Shown here piece after piece: positions 8,438-17,000 of a DNA stretch of 64,000 nucleotides. The notes below the pieces were generated by a model. That model saw nothing but the letters and a program-made list of their open reading frames with translations. It was not told where the DNA came from and did not search any database. Both the position numbers and the translations under genes were made by a program. Each line of letters starts with the position of its first letter. Position 1 is the first letter of the stretch. The stretch spans positions 43,353 through 107,352 of the forward strand of contig JAEEIA010000052.1 of the NCBI GenBank assembly GCA_016281125.1, given 5' to 3'. Source of the DNA: Oscillospiraceae bacterium (GTDB lineage Bacteria; Bacillota; Clostridia; Oscillospirales; Ruminococcaceae).

Positions 8438-9821
8438 TGCCGGTTCCTCCGTCTTTTCTCGCATTTACAGGTACGGATGATTGCTGCAACTCACTCAGAA
8501 TTGTACTGTCATCAAACGGTTCCGCAACCGGAATACCGCCGAATACACCTTTGAGATACAGAGAACGGGCATTATTGGTCTTTTGGACGTCATATTCATC
8601 AATGCAGACAGCCTCTTTATTGCCTTCATAATCCACATAAATAATATAAGCGTTCTGGGAGTCGATCTTTTCCAGCAGAGTCGTATTATGCGTCGTCAGA
8701 ATCAGCTGCCCTGCAATATCGTCTTTGATGGATTCGATGATATTGCGGAACAGAATATCATGAATGCCGGTATCTGCTTCGTCAATAAACACGGTCATTC
8801 CAGCCAGTGCGCCCATTAACGGAGAAAGAATCTCCAAAATATGAATGGTACCGGCAGACTCATCGTCAACATCAATCTTTCTGACTTCTCCGGCAATCAT
8901 TTTATAGATTTCCAGGTGATAGCGAAGCTGGTCTTTATCCTGCTCAATGTGGTACTTGACTTCCTTGATTTCAGCATAGGTTTGCGTCAGGATCGAATTC
9001 ACAATCCGTTCGGAACGCTGAAGAAGCGGCAGCGCAGCCTGCGGAATCACTCCGCCTTCCAAATTAGGCAAAATCCGATTGTTGTACTTAGAAATAAGCA
9101 GCTGCGCTGATAGCTGATCCTTTGTCAATACATTCAGCCGGCTGAAGCAGTCCAGAACATCAATGAAATATGGAGAATAATTGTCTTTTGTATAAATCTC
9201 ATTCTGACGGTTAATCTGATTGATAATAATGCCTAATATGGAGTGTTTTCCCCAGAAGCGTTCCGCATCCGCCTGAATATCCTGCCGCAGACGCGCACTC
9301 TGAAATGCCTTCGGAGACAGCTTGCACTGGATGGTATGTTTGTCTGTCAGTGCAGCAGAATACATCATTCCTGTCTGCTTGCCCGTCCAGAAGCGCAGGG
9401 ATTCCTCAAGAACTGTATCGGTAAAGACAATGCGATAAACACCGTCATGATCATTATAACGGAATCCATATTCAAGCTCGGTAGGAGCTTCACAGCCGAC
9501 CGTGCGGCATTTCCGCATTACGCTGGTAAAGTCCTGAATCTGGTAGGGAGTATCCCATCCGGCATCCTTTATTACCTGAAACACCTTTTTCTCGATTTCA
9601 CCTGAATCCATCTTCTCTTGAAGGATTTGCAGCATTTGCGCAGAATAAAAGGATGTCATGCTCTGGATCAGGAACCGAATGCTAGTGACAAAATTTGTCT
9701 TTCCGCTGCCATTCTCACCATAGATCGCAGCAAAATTCTTCACCTGGCTCTTGGTTTTACGGAAATCAAAGCAGATATCACCGAAAGAAATGAAGTTTTT
9801 GAGTTTTACATAAGAGATCAT
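8427..9821 (-). CDS. AAA/SMC-like ATPase of a two-gene defence module
   Basis: A 464-residue ABC/SMC-type ATPase (AAA_15/AAA_21-like). Walker A GENGSGKT is at residues 35-42, after the KLKNFISFGDICFDF strand pair typical of RecF/RloA-like proteins. Walker B VFIDEADTGIHD is near 345 and the H-loop LTTHNTTLLE near 375. Start 9821 is set by AGGAGGGG upstream; a longer frame to 9869 lacks a ribosome binding site and would swallow the promoter. It is followed, with overlap, by the TOPRIM-like gene. Such pairs act in phage defence in the AbiL and PARIS families (established); which of these it belongs to cannot be settled by eye. Confidence 0.8.
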   Translation of the reverse strand: MISYVKLKNFISFGDICFDFRKTKSQVKNFAAIYGENGSGKTNFVTSIRFLIQSMTSFYSAQMLQILQEKMDSGEIEKKVFQVIKDAGWDTPYQIQDFTSVMRKCRTVGCEAPTELEYGFRYNDHDGVYRIVFTDTVLEESLRFWTGKQTGMMYSAALTDKHTIQCKLSPKAFQSARLRQDIQADAERFWGKHSILGIIINQINRQNEIYTKDNYSPYFIDVLDCFSRLNVLTKDQLSAQLLISKYNNRILPNLEGGVIPQAALPLLQRSERIVNSILTQTYAEIKEVKYHIEQDKDQLRYHLEIYKMIAGEVRKIDVDDESAGTIHILEILSPLMGALAGMTVFIDEADTGIHDILFRNIIESIKDDIAGQLILTTHNTTLLEKIDSQNAYIIYVDYEGNKEAVCIDEYDVQKTNNARSLYLKGVFGGIPVAEPFDDSTILSELQQSSVPVNARKDGGTGNGS

Positions 9822-9840
9822 ATACACCCCTCCTGATACC

Positions 9841-9897
9841 AGTATACCACGTTTGAATTGAAAAGTCAATCGTTTCCAGTATATTTTATACTGGAAA
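9841..9897 (-). promoter_or_regulatory. Promoter of the ATPase operon with upstream palindrome
   Basis: On the minus strand TTGACT (9864-9869) and TATACT (9841-9846) are separated by 17 bp. Just upstream lies a perfect 11-bp inverted repeat TTTCCAGTATA-ttt-TATACTGGAAA (9873-9897). Its core CCAGTATA recurs over the -10 box (9839-9846), a layout suggesting an operator. The rest of the gap to 10043 shows nothing else. Confidence 0.7.
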
Positions 9898-10043
9898 TTG
9901 TGATGTTTTTAATTTTGAGGCATAAAACATCTTTTTCAAGGGTATTGTATGTCGGGAAAATGCATCATATACAGAATGGTGTACTACAAATACTGAAAAC
10001 GCAAAACTCCTCAGTCGCTTTCATCTTGTTCCAGCTATCTTGT

Positions 10044-10733
10044 TTAGTCTATCAGCACTTCCACATCATGCATCAGGAAATGCATACGGTCGATTCGCTT
10101 GTTGATGTGCCAATGCCCAAGATACCATGCCTTGTAGTCCAGCATTTCTTCAATCGTATCCAGCCATTGTTCTGTGCTGTTGTCCACAGTGGACTGATCA
10201 ATTCCGGGCAGGAAGCATTCCATCGGGATATACTTGAACGGGCAAGTATGCGAGAAAACGACATCAACAGGATGTGCTTTGACCTGCTGTTCGACATATT
10301 CTTTGATCGTGGGCGTCGGCTGCTCATCCGGCCACCAATTATAACCCATCCGCAGCCGGTAGAATTTATCTACGCTGTAGGCGCCGCCGATCACGAGACA
10401 CTGCTTGCCTTCAAGGTCAAAAATGTCGCCGTCAACAGGGAAAAGGATATTCGGGAAATCCTCCTCATACAGAACACGGCCGCCGTGCCACTGCTTTTCC
10501 TGATAGGAGCAGATATTCTGCGGTCTGTTCTCATGATTACCGTGAATGCAGAAAAATGTCACGTTCATATCGTTCATTTCCTGCTTCAGCAGACGGTCGC
10601 GCATCTTTCCCGTATAATTGACACCGACATCACCGAGCAGCACGATCACATCGTCCGGTTTTGGCTGATGCCGTACATATAAATCATAAACCGGCTCTAT
10701 TGAACCGTGAATGTCACCTGTAATGAATACCAT
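10044..10733 (-). CDS. Metallophosphoesterase
   Basis: A 229-residue calcineurin-like phosphoesterase with the metal-binding blocks GDIHG (residues 6-10), GDVGVNY near 33, GNHENR near 65 and a C-terminal SHTCP and GHWHIN. Substrate unknown; family members cleave phosphoproteins, nucleotides or nucleic acids. Start 10733 has AGAAGGTG upstream and is downstream of a good promoter; an in-frame start at 10793 would precede that promoter. It sits alone between the ATPase/TOPRIM pair and the radical SAM operon. It may be cargo of the island or an accessory to either module. Confidence 0.85.
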   Translation of the reverse strand: MVFITGDIHGSIEPVYDLYVRHQPKPDDVIVLLGDVGVNYTGKMRDRLLKQEMNDMNVTFFCIHGNHENRPQNICSYQEKQWHGGRVLYEEDFPNILFPVDGDIFDLEGKQCLVIGGAYSVDKFYRLRMGYNWWPDEQPTPTIKEYVEQQVKAHPVDVVFSHTCPFKYIPMECFLPGIDQSTVDNSTEQWLDTIEEMLDYKAWYLGHWHINKRIDRMHFLMHDVEVLID

Positions 10734-10764
10734 ATCTGCACCTTCTTCATTCTGTACTGCTTCT

Positions 10765-10793
10765 ATTATACCATGTTTTATGCGGAACTGCAA
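10765..10793 (-). promoter_or_regulatory. Promoter of the metallophosphoesterase gene
   Basis: On the minus strand TTGCAG (10788-10793) and TATAAT (10765-10770) are 17 bp apart. Confidence 0.7.
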
Positions 10794-10884
10794 TCAAATT
10801 CGATGTGCGGAGATTCTGTCATAAATCCTGAGCCGCAAGCTTCCCTCTACAATACTTCATTTTGCATTATTATGTAGAATTCTC

Positions 10885-10913
10885 TTGACAGTAATATATG
10901 AATGTGTTATAAT
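10885..10913 (+). promoter_or_regulatory. Promoter of the radical SAM-HD-DUF2284 operon
   Basis: TTGACA (10885-10890) and TATAAT (10908-10913), 17-bp spacer; both hexamers are consensus. It lies 37 bases before the radical SAM start. Confidence 0.85.
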
Positions 10914-10949
10914 AATAGAGTGAAACTTTATGACGGAAGGAGGATTGTT

Positions 10950-11909
10950 ATGAGTCTTAGGGAGATTTCGATAGAAATAATCAGAAAATGCCCTAATAAT
11001 TGTGTACATTGCTCATCTTGTTCATCTGTACGTAAACGAGAAATTATTTCGTATGATACTATCTGCAAAGTGCTTGATGATGCAAAAGGACTCGGTTTGC
11101 AAACAATCTGTCTTTCAGGTGGTGAACCCTTCCTTCATCCGCAGTTTTGCAAAATTGTTGAATACGCTTTTAATTTGGGAATTGATGTATTTGTATATAC
11201 GAGCGGTATTTTTCTTCAAAACGATAACGCATGTGCTATTCCGGTGGATGTGTTTGAGAGCATTCAAGGAAAGGTAAACAAACTGATTTTCAATTTTGAG
11301 GCCGCGACAGAAGATACATATAATAAAATTATGGGGACTATCGGATACTTCCCATTTCTTTTAAATTCCATTCAAAATGCGATAAGATTGGGGATAGTGT
11401 GTGAGGCACATTTTGTACCCATGAAGTATAATCTTCCGGAACTCAATGCAACTATTGAGTTGTGCAAAAAAATAGGCGTTTCGAAAATTAGTTTTCTTCG
11501 GCTTGTACAACATGGTCGAGCTGAAATAAACAAAGGCCAGATTCTGTTAGATCAGTTTGAAACAAAACAGCTGAAGCAGCAATTGCATCAGATTTATTTG
11601 AAAAGTACTGAAATAGGAATTCGTGTTGGAACTCCCCTTTCAGGATCAGAATGTAAAAATAACTGTGAAGCCGCAACGGGAAAGCTGAACATTAAATACG
11701 ATGGATGTGTATATCCATGTGAAGTGTTTAAAAACAAAAAAGTGAAATTTATAAACGGAATTGAAGCAGACAGTATTTATGACAAATCTTTGACAGAAAT
11801 TTATATGGAATCAGAATATTTGCAAGTAATTCGTGAACATATTGCTAATTTTTCTCATGAACATGATGAGGAAAATTGTATTGGACAGCATTATATCAAG
11901 AGTAAATAA
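10950..11909 (+). CDS. Radical SAM protein with C-terminal cysteine cluster
   Basis: A 319-residue radical SAM enzyme. The cluster motif CPNNCVHC (Cys14, Cys18, Cys21) is at the N-terminus and GGEP is at 57-60. A second cysteine set around 234-262 (ECKNNC ... GCVYPC) resembles a SPASM/twitch auxiliary cluster. Start 10950 follows AAGGAGG by 6 bases. It heads a three-gene operon with an HD hydrolase and a DUF2284 protein. No precursor peptide is visible nearby, so a RiPP role is not supported. The conserved residues do not look like prokaryotic viperin. AT-rich composition fits recent transfer. Confidence 0.85.
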   Translation: MSLREISIEIIRKCPNNCVHCSSCSSVRKREIISYDTICKVLDDAKGLGLQTICLSGGEPFLHPQFCKIVEYAFNLGIDVFVYTSGIFLQNDNACAIPVDVFESIQGKVNKLIFNFEAATEDTYNKIMGTIGYFPFLLNSIQNAIRLGIVCEAHFVPMKYNLPELNATIELCKKIGVSKISFLRLVQHGRAEINKGQILLDQFETKQLKQQLHQIYLKSTEIGIRVGTPLSGSECKNNCEAATGKLNIKYDGCVYPCEVFKNKKVKFINGIEADSIYDKSLTEIYMESEYLQVIREHIANFSHEHDEENCIGQHYIKSK

Positions 11910-11925
11910 AGAGGTAAGGCTATTA

Positions 11926-13518
11926 ATGAGTAAAGATGGTCGACTGATACAAGACTGCGTTGAAAATGCAGAAGAGAATACAAAAAAGTTTGATAGTATT
12001 ATCAAATCAACCAACAAAGATCTCGAGACAGTTCATCCGCTTGATAATGAAATTGTCGAGATGCTTAAAAAACTGAGTTCCAAAAGTTCAGATGAGTTTT
12101 TTTTGTTTCACGAGCTGGAAAGAGTTGAGGAATTGTGGAATTTGCTAATTGAGAAATCGATCATCTGTCTTCGCTTTTTTGACACGAGAGAGCCTTTTTT
12201 GGATTTTCCTGCTAAACATCCCTCAGCTTATGGAATAAAAGACCTTCGAAATTATTTTAAGAAGTATATAAAGTTCGAAGAAGTATTATACGGAGGAGCA
12301 AAATATTATCGTGACCATATTGTTCACGTAGTTCGGGTTTGGCTTTTAGGAGTGAATGCTTTACTAACGAACAATTGCCAATACCTTAACAGCATTCAAA
12401 TCGCAGATGGCTTCAAAGTGAATGAACTCGAAAAAATTAGTATTTGGACATTAATTGCGTTAACCCATGATCTTGGATATCCCCTTGAAAAAGCTCAAAG
12501 TATTATTGAATCAACACGTAAAATGATGAAGTGCTTTGTAGCAGATCCCAATATCTCTATTGATTTGTCTTTTAACGGTGTTCAAAACAATATGAACGAT
12601 TTTGTTTTGAGATTCATGAGCTCAAAGATGATTCCTAAAAACAATGGCTGCGCTTTGAAGGAAAAATGCGAATTATTAAAAGAAAAAGACTCTTCTGTTT
12701 ATGTTACTAGATTACAATCCAAGTATTATTTTAAATTCCAAAAATCACTTGAAAATTACAAACATGGAACAATCAGTACAATCATTATCTATAAGCTTCT
12801 GTTATTTTTTCTTGAATCTGATTTCACCATTAATGAAGACTACGAATTTAAGTATGAAGATGCTCGTCAGTTTTATATACGAAGAGAGATTCTTCGTTCT
12901 ATTGCTTCGCATACCTGTTCGGATATTTATCATCTAAAAATAAGTTCTTTTGCTATATTGTTGATAATTGCAGATGATAGTCAAGAATGGGGAAGAAAAA
13001 GCATTTCAGAGTTATACGCTGTAAAAAGAATTGATCAAAATTTAGACTCAATTAATTTCATATTAGATGATGAGAATGATAAAATTGTTGATGTTAATGA
13101 AAAATATGTATTGGGAGAAGCACCAATTGACCTAGAGCTATTAACTAGAATTTTAAGAAACCAGTATAATCAATTTTGTCATTACACCGCCTTGTTTAGA
13201 GATGGTCAAGATACAAAAAATAGAGATTTTTCTTATAAAAAAACATGTGAGATTACATTAACAGATTCCGTTGAGATTGTATATAAAATTAATTTTACTG
13301 TTGCGAATAAAGAACAATCTAGCTTTGAAGTTATTATGCAGTGCAGCAAATTAAAAGATAAATTCGATACTTACGGAAGAGAATTCCTTAAAAAAGTATT
13401 TACTTCTAAAGGAACAAATAAAGTATACCTAAAAGACGGAGCAGATAATTTGGAATCACGCACAAAAGCTATTAACTTCCAATTTATAACGCCAAAACCA
13501 GATGATAGAATCGAGTGA
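11926..13518 (+). CDS. HD-superfamily hydrolase-like protein
   Basis: A 530-residue protein with the elements of a metal-dependent HD phosphohydrolase: His131/His134 in RDHIVHVVRV, the doublet His181-Asp182 in ALTHDLGYP, His329 in ASHTCSD, and Asp350/Asp351 in IIADDSQEW. Substrates of the fold include nucleotides, cyclic nucleotides and (d)NTPs. The C-terminal 150 residues show no known domain. The start at 11926 is 16 bases past the radical SAM stop with AGAGG upstream; the frame is open further back but inside that gene. Coupling to a radical SAM enzyme suggests modification or breakdown of a nucleotide (inference). Confidence 0.7.
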   Translation: MSKDGRLIQDCVENAEENTKKFDSIIKSTNKDLETVHPLDNEIVEMLKKLSSKSSDEFFLFHELERVEELWNLLIEKSIICLRFFDTREPFLDFPAKHPSAYGIKDLRNYFKKYIKFEEVLYGGAKYYRDHIVHVVRVWLLGVNALLTNNCQYLNSIQIADGFKVNELEKISIWTLIALTHDLGYPLEKAQSIIESTRKMMKCFVADPNISIDLSFNGVQNNMNDFVLRFMSSKMIPKNNGCALKEKCELLKEKDSSVYVTRLQSKYYFKFQKSLENYKHGTISTIIIYKLLLFFLESDFTINEDYEFKYEDARQFYIRREILRSIASHTCSDIYHLKISSFAILLIIADDSQEWGRKSISELYAVKRIDQNLDSINFILDDENDKIVDVNEKYVLGEAPIDLELLTRILRNQYNQFCHYTALFRDGQDTKNRDFSYKKTCEITLTDSVEIVYKINFTVANKEQSSFEVIMQCSKLKDKFDTYGREFLKKVFTSKGTNKVYLKDGADNLESRTKAINFQFITPKPDDRIE

Positions 13519-14119
13519 ATTTTACATAACGACTAAAAGCGCAAGAATTCGGTGCGATGTAATGTGTGCTGAGGCGATGTGCTCTTCATTGATACAATAT
13601 GAAAATAAGCAGAAGTTTGACTTGTTGTGCAAAAATGGCTGCCCAAACTATGAACAAAAATGGTCTTGCCCTCCGTTTGCACCTAAATATACTGATTTCG
13701 TATTAGATTATCAGAAGATACTTGTTGTTCTGCTATCAACAGATTTATCACAGTTTTCTTATATAAAAAATGATTATCTAAAGATTAAGGCTGCGAATAC
13801 TATTTTAAAAAGTAGAGTAGACAAAGCGTTACGAATGTTTCTGTCCGAAGGATGTCACTATATATCGACTGGAAGTTGCAGAATGTGTAAGCCCTGCAAG
13901 TGTAAACTTGGTCTTCCTTGTGCTCATCCTAATACAATGTCATATAGTTTCGAATCACTGGGAATAAATGTATCCAAAATGGCAGAAGATTTGTTCTCTT
14001 TTAAACTTCAATGGTATAAGAGAAGCTGTTTGCCCCAGTACACCTCTGTTGTAGCAGGGCTTCTGTTTAATAACTCGTTTAAGGCCCATTCGCTTCTTGA
14101 TGCTTTTTCTTACATATAA
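13502..14119 (+). CDS. DUF2284 predicted metal-binding protein
   Basis: A 205-residue cysteine-rich protein with CPNYEQKWSCPPF near residues 47-59 and the dense cluster CRMCKPCKCKLGLPCAHP near 123-140 followed by SYSFESLGINV. These are the signature of DUF2284 proteins, thought to bind an iron-sulfur cluster. Its start lies 17 bases inside the end of the HD gene. It is the last gene of the operon and may deliver electrons or metal to the radical SAM partner (inference). Confidence 0.8.
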   Translation: MIESSEFYITTKSARIRCDVMCAEAMCSSLIQYENKQKFDLLCKNGCPNYEQKWSCPPFAPKYTDFVLDYQKILVVLLSTDLSQFSYIKNDYLKIKAANTILKSRVDKALRMFLSEGCHYISTGSCRMCKPCKCKLGLPCAHPNTMSYSFESLGINVSKMAEDLFSFKLQWYKRSCLPQYTSVVAGLLFNNSFKAHSLLDAFSYI

Positions 14120-14145
14120 AGCAATACGAAGAGGATATTATTTAG

Positions 14146-14193
14146 AGAGCTAACCGCTGTGCAACGCTTAAGTGCAGGCGGTTAGCTCTTTTG
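14146..14193 (+). terminator. Terminator of the radical SAM operon
   Basis: A perfect 12-bp stem AGAGCTAACCGC / GCGGTTAGCTCT followed by TTTT, 27 bases after the DUF2284 stop. Confidence 0.85.
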
Positions 14194-14398
14194 CACAAAT
14201 ATAACAATGTGCATTCAGTATTATATTTTTGCTGGTTGCATGCATATATTAAACGTGCAACGCTACGCCTTTTTGTACGATAAAATAAGATAGCTGCGAA
14301 TGCAAATAAAAATTTGATCCACAACGCTAATAAAAAAATGAGCCAGTTTTGATAAGAAAAAAGTGAGCCACTATGTAAGCGTTTATGCCGCGAAAGTT

Positions 14399-14525
14399 GC
14401 TTGACAATGAGTACGACTGTGGTAGGCTAATTGCCGAGCAGAAGCGCTTTAGCGCCGTTTCGCTCCTTCTGCTTAAATCCACAGTCGTAGAGGCTCATTG
14501 TCAAGCAAACCGTGGAATTAATGCG
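14399..14525 (+). ncRNA. Structured element, copy 2
   Basis: The gap 14194-14649 has no gene. It contains a second copy of the element at 7559-7683. The outer stem is GCTTGACAATGAG (14399-14411) / CTCATTGTCAAGC (14494-14506), and an inner stem is ACGACTGTGG (14413-14422) / CCACAGTCGT (14479-14488). The apical stem is AGCAGAAG / CTTCTGCT, and shared words are TGTGGTAGGCT and GTGGAATTAATGCG (14512-14525). A G-C pair in copy 1 is A-T here, a compensated change that supports a conserved fold. Confidence 0.65.
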
Positions 14526-14649
14526 TCCCAAGTGCAGCTAAAGTGGCTCAAATTTTTAATATCATTATGGGCGCTTTTGGCTCGCTTTTTTATTATCAAA
14601 CATAAAGATAGCTGAAAACTAGATGAAGGCCAGCAGCTTTTCTGTTTGG

Positions 14650-14943
14650 TTATGGCTTTATATACGGAACAAGCACCTTCTCCCGCATGACCGCACTATC
14701 TATATAGAAGTCGCGGGTGAACTTCCACGAGCGGTATTCGTCCGGGTCCTTCGGCGGCGGGTTTTGCTTGGCGTACTGCTTCTTCAGCAGGTCGCAGTAT
14801 TCGACCGCGCGGCAGCTGACCGACCACGCAACTTCTTCATAACTCCCGTTTTGCTTCATCTCTGCGACGAGATCGGGATGATTCTCCTCCATGAAATCCA
14901 TCCATGCAAGACCGTAATAACCGGCTGTTTTATGTCTTCCCAT
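14650..14943 (-). CDS. TnpV-like small mobile-element protein
   Basis: A 97-residue protein (GLAWMDFMEENHPDLVAEM ... FTRDFYIDSAVMREKVLVPY). The general pattern, a YG-initiated helix and a C-terminal helix ending in VLVPY, resembles TnpV-type transposon-encoded proteins. This is a resemblance only. It is 11 bases downstream of the relaxase gene on the same strand and is probably co-transcribed. Confidence 0.45.
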   Translation of the reverse strand: MGRHKTAGYYGLAWMDFMEENHPDLVAEMKQNGSYEEVAWSVSCRAVEYCDLLKKQYAKQNPPPKDPDEYRSWKFTRDFYIDSAVMREKVLVPYIKP

Positions 14944-14954
14944 TGTAATCCTCC

Positions 14955-16850
14955 TTATCTGATCAGGGGCACAAAGCCTGGTGTATTGTTGTCGGCGGCA
15001 TAGGTTCCGTTCGGAACGTCCGCTGCTGACCGTGCTTCCGTTTCTGCATTGACCAGAATCTGCACATGCGTACCGGAATAAACGCGCTCAGCGAGTGTAT
15101 ACAGTTCCGCTGCTTCTTTGAGCTCCGCTTCTGCCTGTGCCAGTTCCTCGGCAGCTTTCGCCGCCTGCGCTCTGCTGTTCGAGATCAACGTCTCGACATT
15201 GCGCCAGTTTCCAGCGGTGATCGACGGATATTTTCGCAGCATTTCCTCTGCCTGCTGCTTTGTGAACCGCTTCGACGGGATCCCGACGAAGATCAGCTCC
15301 AGTTTCTCTTTCAGATCGAGCGCGAATTGCAGATCATGCTTTTCGGATTGTACGGCATCGTACTTCTGATGCATTGCCTCATCCTTGGCAGCAAAATCCT
15401 GCCGCAGCGACCGTAGCGTGGTGCCGTCATTGATTCGCTTGTTCAATGCAAGCAGTCTGTCAAGCTCTGAATCATTTGTCCACGCATAAACTTTCTCCGG
15501 AATTCTCTTGCGCGGTGTAATTCTGCTGTCTTTCACAACGCCGATATATAATCGCATCATGCGAAGCACCGGTGCGTTTTTCTGATGCTTCTCTTGCGCT
15601 TCTGCAAGCTGTTCTTCGAGCCTTTGTTCAAATTCCCGATTGGCTTTGATTCGTCCCTTCAATGCAATTTCACTGTACTCCACGCCAAGCGACTTCAAGC
15701 GAATAAAATTCTTGGCACCTTTTGCGCGAAACGCGAGATACTTTCCGTACTTGATGTCGTATCCTTCCTTGACTAGGTGCGCCATCAGATAGAAAATATC
15801 CTGAGAGAGCGGAACGAAACGGTCAATGTCAGCGCGCAGCTTGTCACGCGCCGACTGCGGCTTCGGCTGATACGACTGTTCGATTTCACGAATCGCCTGA
15901 ACATGACATTCCTGCGCTTCAAATCCGTTTTCCGTTTGCCGGTATGAAATATGCAGGCGCTCCATTTCCGCTTGCACATACGCCTGTTTGTCGCGATCGG
16001 TATAGAAAAACGATTTGAACGGCAGCAGCCGATCGTGTTCCATTTTCTCAACCTCGGCGGAAAGCTCCGCGATGCGGAATCTCATGCTCCGCGCAAGTCC
16101 GATTGTGTTCGCTTCCTGCCGCTTCTGTTTTCGCAAAACTGTCACGGCCTGCTTTGCGTCCTGCGAGCGTTTGTATTCTGCAACAGTCATGTGCGCATAG
16201 TGTGCGTTCTTGTCTTCACGCTTGAGACCGTGCTGCATCAGAAGCCGTTCCATTTCGATTCGCTCGGCATGCTCCCAGCCCATTGCGGCGGAATCATATC
16301 TGCTGCGCGCTGCGAATCCCATTTCTTCGAGTGCCGCCCGCATCGAAACGCCTTTCGGCAATCCATGCTTTCGCGCCTTCGTATAAAACGGAATGAAGTC
16401 GATATGCAGATGCGGAGTCGCTTCGTCCATGTGAAGCACGGCATTGAATACATACAGATTCGGATTTCGTTTTTGAAATGCCTGCATATATTCGATCAAA
16501 AGTTTTCTTGCAGTCTCTCCGTTCGGCGTGCCGCACGCTGCGGTTTTGCAGTCGCCGAACTGCACGACTGCTTCGTAAAATGCTTCCTCGCGTTTGCCGT
16601 TTGCGATGTGTTCGTAGTAATTCTGAATGCGCCGGCACGGCTGCCGCTGGTTGGCATTGTACGCTGCGAGTGATTCCGCAAAAAGTTTTTCGTATGCGGT
16701 GCGGATCGGTTCTCTTGTGAAGATGATGCTCTCGGCTGTTCGCGTCGGATCAATATTCGGCGCATAAAATTCACGGTTGTTGTGCGCAAAGTCTGCGCAG
16801 TTCGGATCGCTTGCCTTCCCGACTGTGAAACTGATGCTGAACTGTCCCAT
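14955..16850 (-). CDS. MOBV-family relaxase (Mob/Pre type)
   Basis: A 631-residue relaxase with the histidine-rich metal site LHMDEATPHLHIDFIP (H-x-DE-xx-PH-x-H) near residue 155, diagnostic of MOBV/Pre-type enzymes. These nick oriT and pilot the strand during mobilisation. Long charged coiled-coil-like stretches fill the C-terminal half. The start at 16850 follows AAAGGAG by 6 bases; the frame is open further upstream but without a ribosome binding site and through a structured region. It implies that the island is, or derives from, a mobilisable element. Confidence 0.9.
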   Translation of the reverse strand: MGQFSISFTVGKASDPNCADFAHNNREFYAPNIDPTRTAESIIFTREPIRTAYEKLFAESLAAYNANQRQPCRRIQNYYEHIANGKREEAFYEAVVQFGDCKTAACGTPNGETARKLLIEYMQAFQKRNPNLYVFNAVLHMDEATPHLHIDFIPFYTKARKHGLPKGVSMRAALEEMGFAARSRYDSAAMGWEHAERIEMERLLMQHGLKREDKNAHYAHMTVAEYKRSQDAKQAVTVLRKQKRQEANTIGLARSMRFRIAELSAEVEKMEHDRLLPFKSFFYTDRDKQAYVQAEMERLHISYRQTENGFEAQECHVQAIREIEQSYQPKPQSARDKLRADIDRFVPLSQDIFYLMAHLVKEGYDIKYGKYLAFRAKGAKNFIRLKSLGVEYSEIALKGRIKANREFEQRLEEQLAEAQEKHQKNAPVLRMMRLYIGVVKDSRITPRKRIPEKVYAWTNDSELDRLLALNKRINDGTTLRSLRQDFAAKDEAMHQKYDAVQSEKHDLQFALDLKEKLELIFVGIPSKRFTKQQAEEMLRKYPSITAGNWRNVETLISNSRAQAAKAAEELAQAEAELKEAAELYTLAERVYSGTHVQILVNAETEARSAADVPNGTYAADNNTPGFVPLIR

Positions 16851-16917
16851 TCGCTTCTCCTTTCTTTTTTTCAGCAAGGCGTCAAAAAAGTGCGTTTCAG
16901 AAGCGTGTCTGAAAGAT

Positions 16918-16992
16918 AACCCAATGCCAGTTCTGCACGCCCGTATCGGAGCTTGCAGAACTGCTGTTACGCGCTGCTGCACGCATTGGGTT
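16918..16992. other. Large nested hairpin upstream of the relaxase, oriT candidate
   Basis: An outer 10-bp stem AACCCAATGC (16918-16927) / GCATTGGGTT (16983-16992) encloses a perfect 9-bp hairpin CAGTTCTGC (16928-16936) / GCAGAACTG (16955-16963). It lies between the relaxase start and the upstream small gene, where MOBV oriT sites usually are. An RNA leader structure is the alternative. Confidence 0.5.
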
Positions 16993-17000
16993 CCGGCAAA

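Noticed and set aside
7820..9821. Firm assignment to PARIS or Gabija
   Set aside because: Gabija has the TOPRIM fused to the ATPase plus a helicase, and the small protein does not clearly read as DUF4435; the family is left open.
10950..11909. Prokaryotic viperin
   Set aside because: It has the CxxxCxxC site but lacks viperin-like conserved segments and has an extra C-terminal cysteine set and a GGEP motif of general radical SAM enzymes.
15951..16789. Several long frames opposite or out of phase with the relaxase gene
   Set aside because: They lack ribosome binding sites and domain signals and mirror the codon bias of the relaxase.
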